From Sphingomonas chungangi (GTDB taxonomy: Bacteria; Pseudomonadota; Alphaproteobacteria; Sphingomonadales; Sphingomonadaceae), in the NCBI RefSeq assembly GCF_013778325.1, contig NZ_JACEIB010000006.1, positions 62,001-126,000 of the forward strand: DNA of 64,000 nucleotides, written 5' to 3'. Position numbers and translations under genes: made by a program. The notes beneath the pieces are model-generated. The model was not told the DNA's origin. It saw nothing but the letters and a program-made list of their open reading frames with translations, and did no database searches. This document shows positions 20,144 to 31,492 of this stretch, in pieces; position 1 is the stretch's first letter; each line of letters opens with the position of its first letter.

Positions 20144-21229
20144 TCATTGCTTCGACAGTCGTCCGCCGCTCAGCAGTTTTGCGGTCGATCCCGATGCTCG
20201 CAGCAGGGCTCGGCCCACCAGCACCGTCCCGCCCAGCGCCAGCAGCGGCTGGAGCAGCAGGAAGGGCGCGTAGCCCGGCGACCCCATCGGACCCGTCAGA
20301 CGCCCGATCAATGGGCCGATCAGCCAGATCAGCACCAGGTGACAGCAGAAGAGCAGGAAGGCGTAGCGCTCGGCGACCATGATCCGCTTGCCCAATCGCG
20401 TCGGCACCAGCGCCAGTGCGCAACGCCACACCGCGAGCGCGGCGGCGAAGCGGAGCGGCTGGTCGATCGCGTTGGCGGCGACGACATGCGTCTGCAGCCA
20501 TGTGTCGTCCTGCACCGCGAGCATCACCTTGGCGGGCAGCAGGAAGAGGTAAGGCAGCACGCAGCCGATCAGCGGCCAGCGCGCGATCCGCTCGGCGGTG
20601 GCGTGGCGGCGCGCCAGCATGCCCGACAGGAAGAACAGCAGGATCTGCGGGCGGAGCAGCACGTACAGGTTGAGGTTGCTGATCGACCACGCCGCCACCA
20701 GCAGCCACAATGCCCAAAGCCAGCGATCGGGTAGCCTTGTGAGCAGCGGCGCCGCGCACATGCACAGGAACAGATCGCGCAGGAAGCTGATCTGGACGTT
20801 GATCGGGTTGGGCTGGGTGACGCAGCCGATCCAGTCGAGCGCCTCGTGCCAGTTGGCCGGCACCGGGGCGGGGAGCGCGAAGGCGAGGGCGGACCCGCTC
20901 ACCAGCGCCAGCGCGATGACATTCCACAGGATCATCGGCGCCAGCACGGTGCGCGCCTTTACCTTCACGAAGGCGCCGTAGCTGCGCTTGGCGGCGGAAG
21001 GCCCGGAGAGCCAGCCCGAGATCGCGCCCAGCAGCGGCACCGCGCTGCGCCCGACCAGCTCGATCAGCACCCAGCGCAATATGCCCTGCGGCGCATGGTC
21101 CAGCGTGGCGAGCTGCTCGGCGGTCAGCCCCGTCCAGGCATGGACATAGACGATCCCCAGGATGCACAGCACCCGCGCGATCTGGATCGCCTCGCGGGTG
21201 GGGACATCGTCGGGAGGGCTAGGCGGCAA
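20144..21229 (-). CDS. Acyltransferase 3 family membrane protein
   Basis: 361-residue inner-membrane protein with about ten hydrophobic segments. The start region IQIARVLCILGIVYVHAWTG matches the Acyl_transf_3 family (OpgC/OafA type), including the conserved His in the first segment, and YGAFVKVKARTVLAPMILWN the R-x(10)-like loop. Such enzymes O-acetylate or succinylate glycans and lipids. It lies upstream of the LuxR gene on the same strand, 72 bp away, and downstream of a long repeat element. Confidence 0.88.
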   Translation of the reverse strand: MPPSPPDDVPTREAIQIARVLCILGIVYVHAWTGLTAEQLATLDHAPQGILRWVLIELVGRSAVPLLGAISGWLSGPSAAKRSYGAFVKVKARTVLAPMILWNVIALALVSGSALAFALPAPVPANWHEALDWIGCVTQPNPINVQISFLRDLFLCMCAAPLLTRLPDRWLWALWLLVAAWSISNLNLYVLLRPQILLFFLSGMLARRHATAERIARWPLIGCVLPYLFLLPAKVMLAVQDDTWLQTHVVAANAIDQPLRFAAALAVWRCALALVPTRLGKRIMVAERYAFLLFCCHLVLIWLIGPLIGRLTGPMGSPGYAPFLLLQPLLALGGTVLVGRALLRASGSTAKLLSGGRLSKQ

Positions 21230-21258
21230 CCATCAACTCCGTTCGGGCCGGAAACCAA

Positions 21259-21381
21259 CCCGTTCGTGCTGAGGAGCCGCTGAGCCTGTCGAAGCGGCGT
21301 CTCGAAGCACCTGCACAGGCCCTTCGAGACGGGCCTTCGCCTCCGCTACGCTCCGCTCAGTCCCTCCTCAGGGCGAACGGG
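21259..21381. repeat. Intergenic inverted repeat of the CTTCGACAGGCTCAG family (long form)
   Basis: 123-bp element between purC and the acyltransferase gene. The outer arms CCCGTTCGTGCTGAGGAG (21259-21276) and CTCCTCAGGGCGAACGGG (21364-21381) match at 16 of 18 positions; the interior contains GAGCCTGTCGAAG and CTTCGAGAC pieces. It may also act as a terminator or mRNA end for purC. Confidence 0.85.
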
Positions 21382-21396
21382 GCGGAGGGGAATGCT

Positions 21397-22176
21397 TTAC
21401 TGCCCCCGCTTCTTGCGGTGGCTCTCCATGTCGAGCACGGCATTCTCCGGCCCCTCGGGGAGCAGGCCGAGCCGGCGCGCGACCTCCTGATAGGCCTCGA
21501 CCTCGCCGCCGAGATCGCGGCGGAAGCGATCCTTGTCGAGCTTCTCGTTGGTGGTCATGTCCCACAGGCGGCAACCGTCGGGCGAGATTTCGTCGGCGAG
21601 GATCACGCGGCTGAAGTCGTTTTCCCAGATCCGGCCGAACTCCAGCTTGAAATCGACCAGGCGGATGTTGATGCCGGCGAACAGGCCCGTGAGGAAGTCG
21701 TTCACCCGGATCGCCATGTCGGAGATGTCGTGCATCTCGTCCTGGCTGGCCCAGCCGAAGCAGGCGATATGCTCGTCGGTGACCATCGGGTCGCCCAGCG
21801 CATCGTCCTTGTAATAATATTCGATGATCGTGCGGGGGAGCTGCGTGCCCTCCTCGATGCCCAGGCGCTTCGCCAGCGATCCGGCGACGACGTTGCGCAC
21901 CACCACCTCGATCGGCACGATCTCGACCTGGCGGATCAGCTGCTCGCGCATGTTGAGGCGGCGGATGAAGTGGGTCGGCACGCCGATATTGCCGAGCATC
22001 GTGAAGACATGCTCGGAAATGCGGTTGTTGAGCACGCCCTTGCCGTTGATCGTGCCCTTCTTCTGGGCGTTGAAGGCGGTGGCATCGTCCTTGAAATACT
22101 GGATGAGCGTGCCCGGCTCCGGACCCTCGTAGAGGATCTTCGCCTTGCCTTCGTAGATCTGCCGGCGGCGTGCCAT
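21397..22176 (-). CDS. purC: Phosphoribosylaminoimidazole-succinocarboxamide synthase
   Basis: 259-residue SAICAR synthetase, the ATP-dependent step joining CAIR and aspartate in purine synthesis. [15 protein letters not shown] is the N-terminal nucleotide loop, [19 protein letters not shown] and LVDFKLEFG are family signatures, and [15 protein letters not shown] the catalytic loop. It is transcribed toward purS/purQ, but a repeat element, an acyltransferase, a LuxR regulator and a small gene intervene. Confidence 0.98.
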   Translation of the reverse strand: MARRRQIYEGKAKILYEGPEPGTLIQYFKDDATAFNAQKKGTINGKGVLNNRISEHVFTMLGNIGVPTHFIRRLNMREQLIRQVEIVPIEVVVRNVVAGSLAKRLGIEEGTQLPRTIIEYYYKDDALGDPMVTDEHIACFGWASQDEMHDISDMAIRVNDFLTGLFAGINIRLVDFKLEFGRIWENDFSRVILADEISPDGCRLWDMTTNEKLDKDRFRRDLGGEVEAYQEVARRLGLLPEGPENAVLDMESHRKKRGQ

Positions 22177-22274
22177 TCGCGATTCCCGTACCAGAAAGAC
22201 TTACGCCCCGGCGCGTGAAGGGAATCCGACACGACCGGGGCGTTGACGCCCTCTAACGGAATGGGCGCGCCTTT

Positions 22275-22439
22275 TCAATGACGCGCGCGGCCCCTCGCGA
22301 TGGTCTCCCACGGCGCCTGATACTGGATGCGGTTGAGCGCGCGGAAGGCGTTGCCGATACCGCTGGCGGCGATGTCCACCCAGCGGCCGAACGCCTCGTG
22401 ATGATCGGCCCACAGGCGGGCCGTGTCCTGATCGATCAT
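22275..22439 (-). CDS. Small conserved-looking protein, 54 residues
   Basis: A short gene found by reading the gap between purC and the LysR gene. It starts at ATG 22439 with a strong GAGGAGG site five bases upstream and encodes MIDQDTARLWADHHEAFGRW, continuing through an amphipathic stretch with AASGIGNAFRALNRIQ and a basic tail ending RGRARH. Amphipathicity, clear ribosome-binding site and divergent placement 115 bp from the LysR regulator support a real gene, perhaps its target. I do not recognise a family. Confidence 0.65.
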   Translation of the reverse strand: MIDQDTARLWADHHEAFGRWVDIAASGIGNAFRALNRIQYQAPWETIARGRARH

Positions 22440-22529
22440 AAGAACCTCCTCGGTCGGGCTCCTCCGTCCCGACGCCCTTCAAATGCACATTTCCGTTGCG
22501 CGCCGCCAACGAAAGGCTGGACGCAGTTG

Positions 22530-22544
22530 ATAAGCGGTGCTTAT
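22530..22544. promoter_or_regulatory. Perfect palindrome, candidate LysR operator
   Basis: ATAAGC-GGT-GCTTAT is a perfect 6+3+6 inverted repeat and fits the LysR-type T-N11-A rule. It lies 10 bp upstream of the LysR-type gene and 91 bp upstream of the divergent small gene, as expected for an autoregulatory site. Binding is inferred. Confidence 0.6.
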
Positions 22545-22554
22545 GATCGGGGCC

Positions 22555-23460
22555 ATGCGCCGCCTGCCGCCCCTCGCCGCCGTCCGGGTGTTCGAGGCGG
22601 CCGCGCGCCACGAGAATTTCACCGCCGCCGCCGCCGAGCTCGGCATGACGCAGGCGGCGGTCTCCTATCAGGTGAAGCTGCTCGAGGATCGCGTCGGCGT
22701 GGCCCTGTTCCGCCGCGAGAAGCGCCGCGTGGTGTTGACCGAAGCGGGGCGCCGCGCCGCAGCCCCCGTCAGCCGCGCCTTCGATGCGATCGACGGTGCC
22801 TTCGCGGAACTCCGCGCCGAGGACGAGGGGATGCTGACCATCTCCACCTCGCAGACCTTCGCCAACACATGGCTCGCCTGGAAGATCGGCGGCTTTCAGA
22901 TGAATCACCCCGAGATGGCGGTGCGCCTCCTGGTGAGCGACACTCTGGTCGATTTCGCCACGGATGAGGTGGACGTCGCGATCCGCGCCGGGCGCGGGCA
23001 GTGGGAGGGGCTGACGGCCGACCTGCTGCTCGACATCGAGTTCACGCCGATGTGCAGCCCGTCTTTCCTCGCGCGGCATGGCGGGACGATCGCGGCGGCC
23101 GACATGCCCAACCTGACCATGATCTCCCCACAGGACCCGTGGTGGCCTTGGTGGCTGCGCGAAGCGGGCGTGAACGCTCCGGAGGGGCGGCTGCGCTCCG
23201 GTGTCCGCATGGATAGCCAGGCGAACGAGGGCGCCGCCGCGATGGCGGGGCAGGGGGTGGCGATGCTCACCCCCTTCTTCTGGCGCAACGACATCGTGGA
23301 GGGGCGGCTGGTGCGGCTGTCCGATCAGGTCTCGACGCGCGGCTACGCTTACTGGCTGGTGACGCCCGAGCACCGCCGCATGACGCCCAAGATCAAGCGC
23401 TTCCGCGAATGGCTGCTGGAGGAGGTGGGACGGGAATTGCGGGAGGGCGGCAAACCCTGA
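22555..23460 (+). CDS. LysR-family transcriptional regulator, GcvA-like
   Basis: 301-residue LysR regulator. LPPLAAVRVFEAAARHENFT and ELGMTQAAVSYQVKLLEDRV form the helix-turn-helix in the GcvA style, followed by a substrate-binding domain of two lobes (around LTISTSQTFANTWLAWKI and VDVAIRAGRGQW). In-frame starts exist at 22537 and 22543, but the ATG at 22555 gives the usual N-terminus and leaves the palindrome at 22530 outside the coding sequence. It is divergent from the 54-residue gene, its most likely partner. Confidence 0.93.
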   Translation: MRRLPPLAAVRVFEAAARHENFTAAAAELGMTQAAVSYQVKLLEDRVGVALFRREKRRVVLTEAGRRAAAPVSRAFDAIDGAFAELRAEDEGMLTISTSQTFANTWLAWKIGGFQMNHPEMAVRLLVSDTLVDFATDEVDVAIRAGRGQWEGLTADLLLDIEFTPMCSPSFLARHGGTIAAADMPNLTMISPQDPWWPWWLREAGVNAPEGRLRSGVRMDSQANEGAAAMAGQGVAMLTPFFWRNDIVEGRLVRLSDQVSTRGYAYWLVTPEHRRMTPKIKRFREWLLEEVGRELREGGKP

Positions 23461-23467
23461 CGGGGCG

Positions 23468-24193
23468 TCATTGCCAGCCGTCCGGCAGATCCGGCCCGGG
23501 ATCGTCGAGCGAGCCGGTCGGAAGGCCGCGCTGCTTGCGGGAGTCCGCGATCCCGGCCGCATCCACATCCTGCAACTGTTTCAGCTGGTCGCGATAAGTG
23601 GCGCGCGCGCGGTCGACGGTGGCGAGCCAGTCGTGTTGCGTCATCGCTTCCGGGCGCCTCGCGTAGAGCGGAAACTTCGCCTCGTAGGAGACGGCGCGTG
23701 CGGCGATGCGTTTCCAGGCGGAGACATCGCTCGCCACCCAGGGGTTGATCGCCTGGCCGAGCTGGTCGTTCATCGCGGTGCGCAGCGCCGCCGCGCCCGA
23801 TCCGCGCCCCTCGTCGTCGGCGAGCGCCCAGGCGGCCGATCGCTCCTGGAAGACGTAGAACCAGAAGGTCGCCTGCGTTCGCCGCCCGTCGGCCCATAGC
23901 GCTCCGACCAGCGGCGGGTAGCCGGTGAGCGGGTGCAGCGCATAGGGTGCGGCCAATGCCGCCTCGATCGCGCGCTCGCGCACGGCGCGGTCGTCGCTCC
24001 TGAGCTGCGCGACCAGCGTCTCCTCCCAAGAGGGCAAAACGGGCGCGGGTGGCGAGAGGGTGAGCATCGGCGGCGCGGTGACGACGATCGGCGGGGAGGG
24101 CGGCGCGGCCTTCGGCAGCACCGGGGCGGGCGGGGAGAGTGTCACGATGTTCGCGCTCGCGGTCTGGACGAGGAGCAGCAGCGCGAAGGTCAT
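23468..24193 (-). CDS. Predicted exported protein of unknown function
   Basis: 241 residues. A short hydrophobic N-terminus (MTFALLLLVQTASANIV) looks like a signal peptide, followed by a proline-rich linker in which LSPPAPVLP occurs twice (about residues 19-27 and 46-54). The remainder is a helical domain with many Trp and Arg residues (SWEETLVAQLRSDDRAVRER, HDWLATVDRARATY). No family is recognised. It is convergent with the LysR gene, eight bases apart, and divergent from the SBF transporter. Confidence 0.72.
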   Translation of the reverse strand: MTFALLLLVQTASANIVTLSPPAPVLPKAAPPSPPIVVTAPPMLTLSPPAPVLPSWEETLVAQLRSDDRAVRERAIEAALAAPYALHPLTGYPPLVGALWADGRRTQATFWFYVFQERSAAWALADDEGRGSGAAALRTAMNDQLGQAINPWVASDVSAWKRIAARAVSYEAKFPLYARRPEAMTQHDWLATVDRARATYRDQLKQLQDVDAAGIADSRKQRGLPTGSLDDPGPDLPDGWQ

Positions 24194-24295
24194 CGGAGCC
24201 TCTCAGCGGAACGCGGCCTTCCGCCTCGCACAGGACGGAAACATTGCCAAGCCGGGCATGGCGCGGCGCGGGATCGGTTGCTAGGTGCAACGATC

Positions 24296-25270
24296 ATGTT
24301 GAAGCGCCTCTCAGCCCTGTTCGATCCCTTTCTACTCGCACTGATCGCCACCGTCACGGCTGCGAGCCTGTTGCCGGCGCGCGGCTGGGGCGCTACCGTC
24401 GCCGGATGGGCGGCGGACGGGGCTATCCTGCTGCTGTTCTTCCTGCACGGCGCCAAGCTGAGCCGGCAGGCGATCGTGGCGGGGGCGGCGAAGTGGAAGC
24501 TGCACCTCGTCGTGCTGGCGACGAGCTTCCTCTTCTATCCGCTGCTGGGGCTGGGTGCGCGGGAAGTGGCCTTGCATGTCGCGCCGGCGATGGCGGCGGG
24601 GCTGCTCTATCTCTCGCTGCTGCCGTCGACCGTGCAGAGCTCGATCGCCTTCGTCTCGATCGCGGGTGGCGACGTGCCGGCGGCGATCGGCGCGGCCTCG
24701 CTGTCCAGCATCGTCGGTATCGTGGCCACCCCGCTGCTGGCGCAGATCCTGATGGGGGCGGGGGGCACCAGCGGTGCGCAGGCGCTCGATTCGATCCTGA
24801 AGGTCGGCGGGCAGTTGCTCGTGCCGTTCGTCGCCGGGCATCTGGCGCGGCCGTGGATCGGCGGCTTCGTCGATCGCCACAAGACGCTGGTCGGCCGCGT
24901 CGATCGCGGGTCGATCCTGTTCCTCGTTTACACCGTCTTCTCCGCTGCCGTGGTGGAGGGGCTGTGGCATCGCACCGACGTGCACGATCTGGTCGCGGCG
25001 CTCGTCATCGGCCTCGTCATGCTGGCCATCGTGCTGGGCGTCACCCTGTGGCTGCCGCGCGCGATGGGCTGGGCCCGCGAGGACGAGATCGTCTGGCGCT
25101 TCTGCGGATCGAAGAAGAGCCTCGTCTCGGGCGTGCCGCTTGCCGCCGCGATCTTCCCGGCGGCGCAGGTGGGCATGCTGCTGCTGCCGGTGATGCTGTT
25201 CCACCAGGCGCAGCTGATGGTCTGTTCGGTGCTGGCGAAGAAATATGCCACACAGGCAAAACAGGGGTAG
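24296..25270 (+). CDS. Bile acid:sodium symporter family (SBF-like) transporter
   Basis: 324-residue protein with about ten transmembrane segments. FFLHGAKLSRQAIV and LSLLPSTVQSSIAFVSIAGG match the SBF-like (DUF4137, YfeH/RCH1) branch, and FCGSKKSLVSGVPLA is its C-terminal signature. The fold is that of sodium-coupled organic-anion transporters; the substrate is unknown. The ATG at 24296 was chosen because it starts right before the first membrane helix; longer in-frame extensions lie in the divergent gene. The NCS1 transporter follows 13 bp downstream. Confidence 0.93.
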   Translation: MLKRLSALFDPFLLALIATVTAASLLPARGWGATVAGWAADGAILLLFFLHGAKLSRQAIVAGAAKWKLHLVVLATSFLFYPLLGLGAREVALHVAPAMAAGLLYLSLLPSTVQSSIAFVSIAGGDVPAAIGAASLSSIVGIVATPLLAQILMGAGGTSGAQALDSILKVGGQLLVPFVAGHLARPWIGGFVDRHKTLVGRVDRGSILFLVYTVFSAAVVEGLWHRTDVHDLVAALVIGLVMLAIVLGVTLWLPRAMGWAREDEIVWRFCGSKKSLVSGVPLAAAIFPAAQVGMLLLPVMLFHQAQLMVCSVLAKKYATQAKQG

Positions 25271-25283
25271 CAACGGGGGCGGC

Positions 25284-26633
25284 ATGGATCTCGAGAAGCA
25301 CAGCATAGGCTTCATTCCCGAGACCGAGCGCTACGGCCATCCGCGCCGGCTCTTCACCGTCTGGTTCGGCACCAACCTCTCGATCGTGTGCATGACGGTG
25401 GGGATGCTGGGCGTGTTCGCTGGCCTCTCCTTCGGCTGGGCGCTGCTGGCGCTGGTGATCGGCAATGCGATCGGCACGGTGTTCATGGCCGCGCATTCGG
25501 CGCAGGGGCCGCATCTCGGCGTGCCGCAGATGATCCAGAGCCGCGCGCAGTTCGGCGTGCTGGGCGCGGCTCTGCCGCTGTTGGCGGTGGTGGTGACGTA
25601 CACGCTCTACAATGCCGCCAACGGCGCGGTGGTGGGGCCGGCGCTGGCCGCGACCTTCGGGCTCGGCTCGGTGGCCGCGCCGGTCATATTCGGCATCGCG
25701 ACGGTGCTGGTGGCGTTCGTCGGCTACGAGCTGATCCACCGCATCGGCGCGGCGATGTCGGTGCTGAGCGGGCTCGCGCTGGCCGCCACGGCGCTGATCC
25801 TGTGGACGGGGACGGGCGGGGCGCCGGCACCGGTGGCGGTGCAGAGCGGCTTCGCGCCCGCCATATTCCTCGCGACGATCACGCAGGCGACCGCCTGGGG
25901 GCTCACCTACGGTCCTTATGTGGCGGATTATTCGCGCTATCTGCCGTCCAATGTCTCCACCGCTCGGACCTTCTGGGCGACGGCGCTTGGCTGCTTCCTG
26001 GGCTCGACGCTGACGATGGTGCTGGGGGCGTGGCTCGCCTCCTTCTTCGCCGCGATCGCGGGAGATCCCGGCGTCGGCATCCCGGCGCTGTTCGGGCCGC
26101 TGGCGCTGCCGGTGCGGCTGCTGCTGATCCTCGGCCTGCTGCTCGGCAACGTGATGACGCTCTACAGCGCCTACATGGCATCCGCCGGGGTGCTGAGCGG
26201 CTTCCATCGGCGCGAGACGATCGGGCTCGGCACCAAGCTCGCGCTGATGGCGGCGCTGATCGCGGTCGCCACCGTGATCGCCATCGCGACCGCCGGCAAT
26301 TTCGAGCATGTCTTCGGCGATATGCTCTCGCTGATGGTCTATCTGCTGGTGCCGTGGAGCGCGATCAACCTCGCGGATTACTACTGGGTCCGCCGGGGGC
26401 GCTACGAAGTGCCGGCGCTGTTCGATCTGGACGGGCAATATGGCCGCTTCAACGCCGCGACACTGGCGATCTACGCGGCGACGATCCTGATCGAGCTGCC
26501 TTTCCTGCAGGTCGCCGCGTGGACGGGGCCGATGGCGCGGTGGATCGGCGCGGATATCGGCTGGCTGCCCGGGCTGGTGGTGCCGGGCCTGCTCTACACG
26601 CTGATCGAGCGGCGCCGACTGGCACGCCAATAG
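25284..26633 (+). CDS. NCS1-family purine/cytosine permease
   Basis: 449-residue membrane protein with about twelve hydrophobic helices. It has the cytosine-permease-like start HSIGFIPETERYGHPRRLFT, GTVFMAAHSAQGPHLGVPQM in helix 2-3, QATAWGLTYGPYVADYSRYL in helix 6 and NLADYYWVRRGRY near the end, all typical of NCS1 transporters for nucleobases, allantoin or hydantoin. It is 13 bp behind the SBF gene and probably in one operon; a strong bidirectional terminator follows. Confidence 0.93.
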   Translation: MDLEKHSIGFIPETERYGHPRRLFTVWFGTNLSIVCMTVGMLGVFAGLSFGWALLALVIGNAIGTVFMAAHSAQGPHLGVPQMIQSRAQFGVLGAALPLLAVVVTYTLYNAANGAVVGPALAATFGLGSVAAPVIFGIATVLVAFVGYELIHRIGAAMSVLSGLALAATALILWTGTGGAPAPVAVQSGFAPAIFLATITQATAWGLTYGPYVADYSRYLPSNVSTARTFWATALGCFLGSTLTMVLGAWLASFFAAIAGDPGVGIPALFGPLALPVRLLLILGLLLGNVMTLYSAYMASAGVLSGFHRRETIGLGTKLALMAALIAVATVIAIATAGNFEHVFGDMLSLMVYLLVPWSAINLADYYWVRRGRYEVPALFDLDGQYGRFNAATLAIYAATILIELPFLQVAAWTGPMARWIGADIGWLPGLVVPGLLYTLIERRRLARQ

Positions 26634-26634
26634 A

Positions 26635-26674
26635 AAAGGGCGGCGCGCAGCGTATCGCCGCGCGCACGCCCTTT
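26635..26674. terminator. Bidirectional terminator between NCS1 permease and acnA
   Basis: AAAGGGCG (26635-26642) pairs perfectly with CGCCCTTT (26667-26674), with GCGCG pairing inside. The A and T runs on the two sides make it work as a terminator for both convergent genes. Confidence 0.88.
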
Positions 26675-26689
26675 CCGAAAGATTCGTCC

Positions 26690-29365
<2,676 letters not shown>

Positions 29366-29478
29366 GGCGGGAGTTCCTTTGTGCAAGGGCGAAGAGTCGC
29401 GCGGGCCATAGCAAGGGGTTGCCTTATGGGGAAGGGACCGAAGGGATGGTGCGAATCGGTCGCAGGAACCTCGCCAAA

Positions 29479-29569
29479 CCGTTCGCCCTGAGCTTGTCGA
29501 AGGGCTGTCCTTCTTCTTTGGGCGTCGAAAGAGGGAAAGACAGGGCTTCGACAGGCTCAGCCCGAACGG
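29479..29569. repeat. Intergenic inverted repeat of the CTTCGACAGGCTCAG family
   Basis: 91-bp element. The left arm has CGCCCTGAGCTTGTCGAAG and the right arm CTTCGACAGGCTCAGCCCG, matching with a few G/C and T/C differences; both ends are CCGTTCG / CGAACGG. It is in the 283-bp gap between acnA and the DUF3297 gene, which otherwise contains only promoter-sized sequence. Confidence 0.9.
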
Positions 29570-29648
29570 ATTGAGGGCGAGGGCGGTTGGAAACCCCGCG
29601 CCAAGCCGCTATCAGCCGCGCCAATCCCTCCCATCACCGGACGAGACC

Positions 29649-29936
29649 ATGACAGACACCCCCCCCGATCGCCTTTCCGTCAACCCGCGCTCGCCGCTCT
29701 ATGATGCCGAGGTGCTCCAGCGCGACGTCGGCATCCGCTTCAACGGTGCCGAGAAGCACAATGTCGAGGAATATTGCGTGTCGGAGGGCTGGATCAAGGT
29801 CGCCGCCGGCCGCTCGCTCGATCGCAAGGGCAATCCGATGACGCTGAAGCTCAAGGGTATCGTCGAACCCTATTTCAAGCGTGCCGCGACCGAGGGCGAA
29901 GGTGCGCCGGAAGCCGAAGGCGACACGGAGGGCTGA
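29649..29936 (+). CDS. DUF3297 family protein
   Basis: 95-residue protein beginning MTDTPPDRLSVNPRSPLYDA, with DVGIRFNGAEKHNVEEYCVS and KGNPMTLKLKGIVEPYF, the conserved blocks of DUF3297, a family of unknown function. The acidic tail EGEGAPEAEGDTEG is variable. It is followed by a GNAT gene whose ATG overlaps its stop codon. Confidence 0.92.
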   Translation: MTDTPPDRLSVNPRSPLYDAEVLQRDVGIRFNGAEKHNVEEYCVSEGWIKVAAGRSLDRKGNPMTLKLKGIVEPYFKRAATEGEGAPEAEGDTEG

Positions 29937-30472
29937 TGCCCTCCTTCGATTTTCAGCCGACGCTCCACGGCGACCTGCTCGATCTGAGGCCCGCGCGGCC
30001 GGACGATTTCGATGCTTTGTTCGCCGTGGCGTCGGATCGGGAGATCTGGGCCGTCCATCCGGCCCACGACCGCTGGCAGGAGCCGGTGTTCCGCACCTTC
30101 CTCGACGGCGCCTTCGCCGATGAAGGCGGCCTCATCGCGATCGAGCGAGCGAGCGGCGCGATCGTCGGCTTTTCGCGCTACTCGATGGAGCGCTGTGAAT
30201 CTGGCGAGGTTGAAATCGGCTGGACCTTCCTCACGCGACGCCTGTGGGGCGGACGCGCCAATGCCGACATGAAGCGGCTGATGCTCGATCATGCCTTCCG
30301 CTTCGTCGATACCGTGATCTTCCGCGTCGGCGAGACCAACCTCCGCTCCCGCCGCGCGGTCGAGAAGATCGGCGGCCGCCTGATCGCAGGGCGAACCGAG
30401 ACGGTGACGGTGGCGGGTGCGCCGACGACGCATGTCACCTATGCGATCCGTCGCGCCGATTGGCGGGATTGA
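29936..30472 (+). CDS. GNAT family N-acetyltransferase
   Basis: 178-residue acetyltransferase of the RimJ/RimL-like GNAT group. LDLRPARPDDFDALFAVASD opens the fold, EIGWTFLTRRLWGGRANADM is the acetyl-CoA binding strand and loop, and VGETNLRSRRAVEKIGGR the final conserved motif with the Asn-x-x-S-x-x-x-x-E-K/xG pattern. Its ATG overlaps the DUF3297 stop. Substrate unknown. Confidence 0.9.
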   Translation: MPSFDFQPTLHGDLLDLRPARPDDFDALFAVASDREIWAVHPAHDRWQEPVFRTFLDGAFADEGGLIAIERASGAIVGFSRYSMERCESGEVEIGWTFLTRRLWGGRANADMKRLMLDHAFRFVDTVIFRVGETNLRSRRAVEKIGGRLIAGRTETVTVAGAPTTHVTYAIRRADWRD

Positions 30473-30551
30473 AGCTCAGGCGCTGCCGTACAGGCTAGGC
30501 AACGATGTCTTGGCCGAATCGGCGTTCTTGCCACGCGGTCTCTGGCCCGCC

Positions 30552-30974
30552 TCAAAACACCCCGGCGTAGCGCTCGTTGCCCTCGAAGGCGAACTTGGTC
30601 GCCTGGCTCTGCTTCACCACCGCGATGATGCCGTCGACTACAGCGTAGCGGGTCTGGGGATCGGGCTTCAGGTGAAGCTCGGGCTTCGCCGCCTGGTTCT
30701 GCGAAAGGTCGATATACTGGCGCAGCGTCTTGAGGTCGGCGACGCCCTGACCATTCCAGAACATGTGGCCGGCGGCATCGGTCGAGATCAGATTCTTGTC
30801 TTGCCGCTCCAAAACAGAAGCGCCGCCCGACGGGAGGTCGAGCGGCACCTTGTGTGTCTGGATCGGGACGGTGAGGATGAACATGATCAGGAGAACCAGC
30901 ATGACGTCGATGAGCGGCGTCGTGTTGATCTCCATCAGCGGTGCAGGCTCGACGGAACGAACAGTAATCGCCAT
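30552..30974 (-). CDS. ExbD/TolR biopolymer transport protein (third copy)
   Basis: 140-residue ExbD. PLMEINTTPLIDVMLVLLIM carries the membrane Asp essential for proton flow, and a periplasmic domain follows with TKFAFEGNERYAGVF at the end. It is the last gene of tonB-exbB-exbD-exbD-exbD and closely resembles the preceding copy (also ending GNERYA-F). With ExbB it would convert proton motive force into TonB movement. Confidence 0.94.
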   Translation of the reverse strand: MAITVRSVEPAPLMEINTTPLIDVMLVLLIMFILTVPIQTHKVPLDLPSGGASVLERQDKNLISTDAAGHMFWNGQGVADLKTLRQYIDLSQNQAAKPELHLKPDPQTRYAVVDGIIAVVKQSQATKFAFEGNERYAGVF

Positions 30975-31006
30975 GTCATCCTCCTCCTCATCCGGGCAAG
31001 CCCGGA

Positions 31007-31447
31007 TCAGAAGGCGTTGGCGTAACGCTCGTTGCCCTCGAAGCCGAACTTGGTGACCTGGCTTTTCTTCACGACCGCCAGGACATTGTCGATCACATCA
31101 TAGCGCGTGTACGGGTCCGGCAAAAGATGCAGCTCGGGCTCGTCCGCCATGTTCTTCGTCAGATCGAGATACTGGCGAAGCGTGATCATGCCCGCCTCGC
31201 CACCCGGAAGCGGCTGACCGTTCCAGAAGACGTTCCCGGCCGCGTCGGTCGAGATCGTGTTCTTGGTCGGCAGGATCGGGGGCGGGGGCAGGTTGTTGGG
31301 AACCGGCAGATCCAGCTTCACGGCATGGGTCTGCGGGGGAATGGTGATGATGAACATGATGAGCAGCACCAGCATGACGTCGATCAGCGGCGTCGTGTTG
31401 ATGTCCATCATGGGCTCGCCTTCGGCGGTGCCTGCAGACATTGCCAT
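31007..31447 (-). CDS. ExbD/TolR biopolymer transport protein (second copy)
   Basis: 146-residue ExbD with the membrane segment MMDINTTPLIDVMLVLLIMF containing the proton-carrying Asp. Periplasmic part: PELHLLPDPYTRYDVIDNVL and KFGFEGNERYANAF. It is nearly parallel to the third copy, suggesting local duplication. It sits 32 bp upstream of that gene. Confidence 0.94.
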   Translation of the reverse strand: MAMSAGTAEGEPMMDINTTPLIDVMLVLLIMFIITIPPQTHAVKLDLPVPNNLPPPPILPTKNTISTDAAGNVFWNGQPLPGGEAGMITLRQYLDLTKNMADEPELHLLPDPYTRYDVIDNVLAVVKKSQVTKFGFEGNERYANAF

Positions 31448-31492
31448 CGCGAAATTACTCCAAAGTCTTGGTCAGCTGCCGGACGCTTGCGC

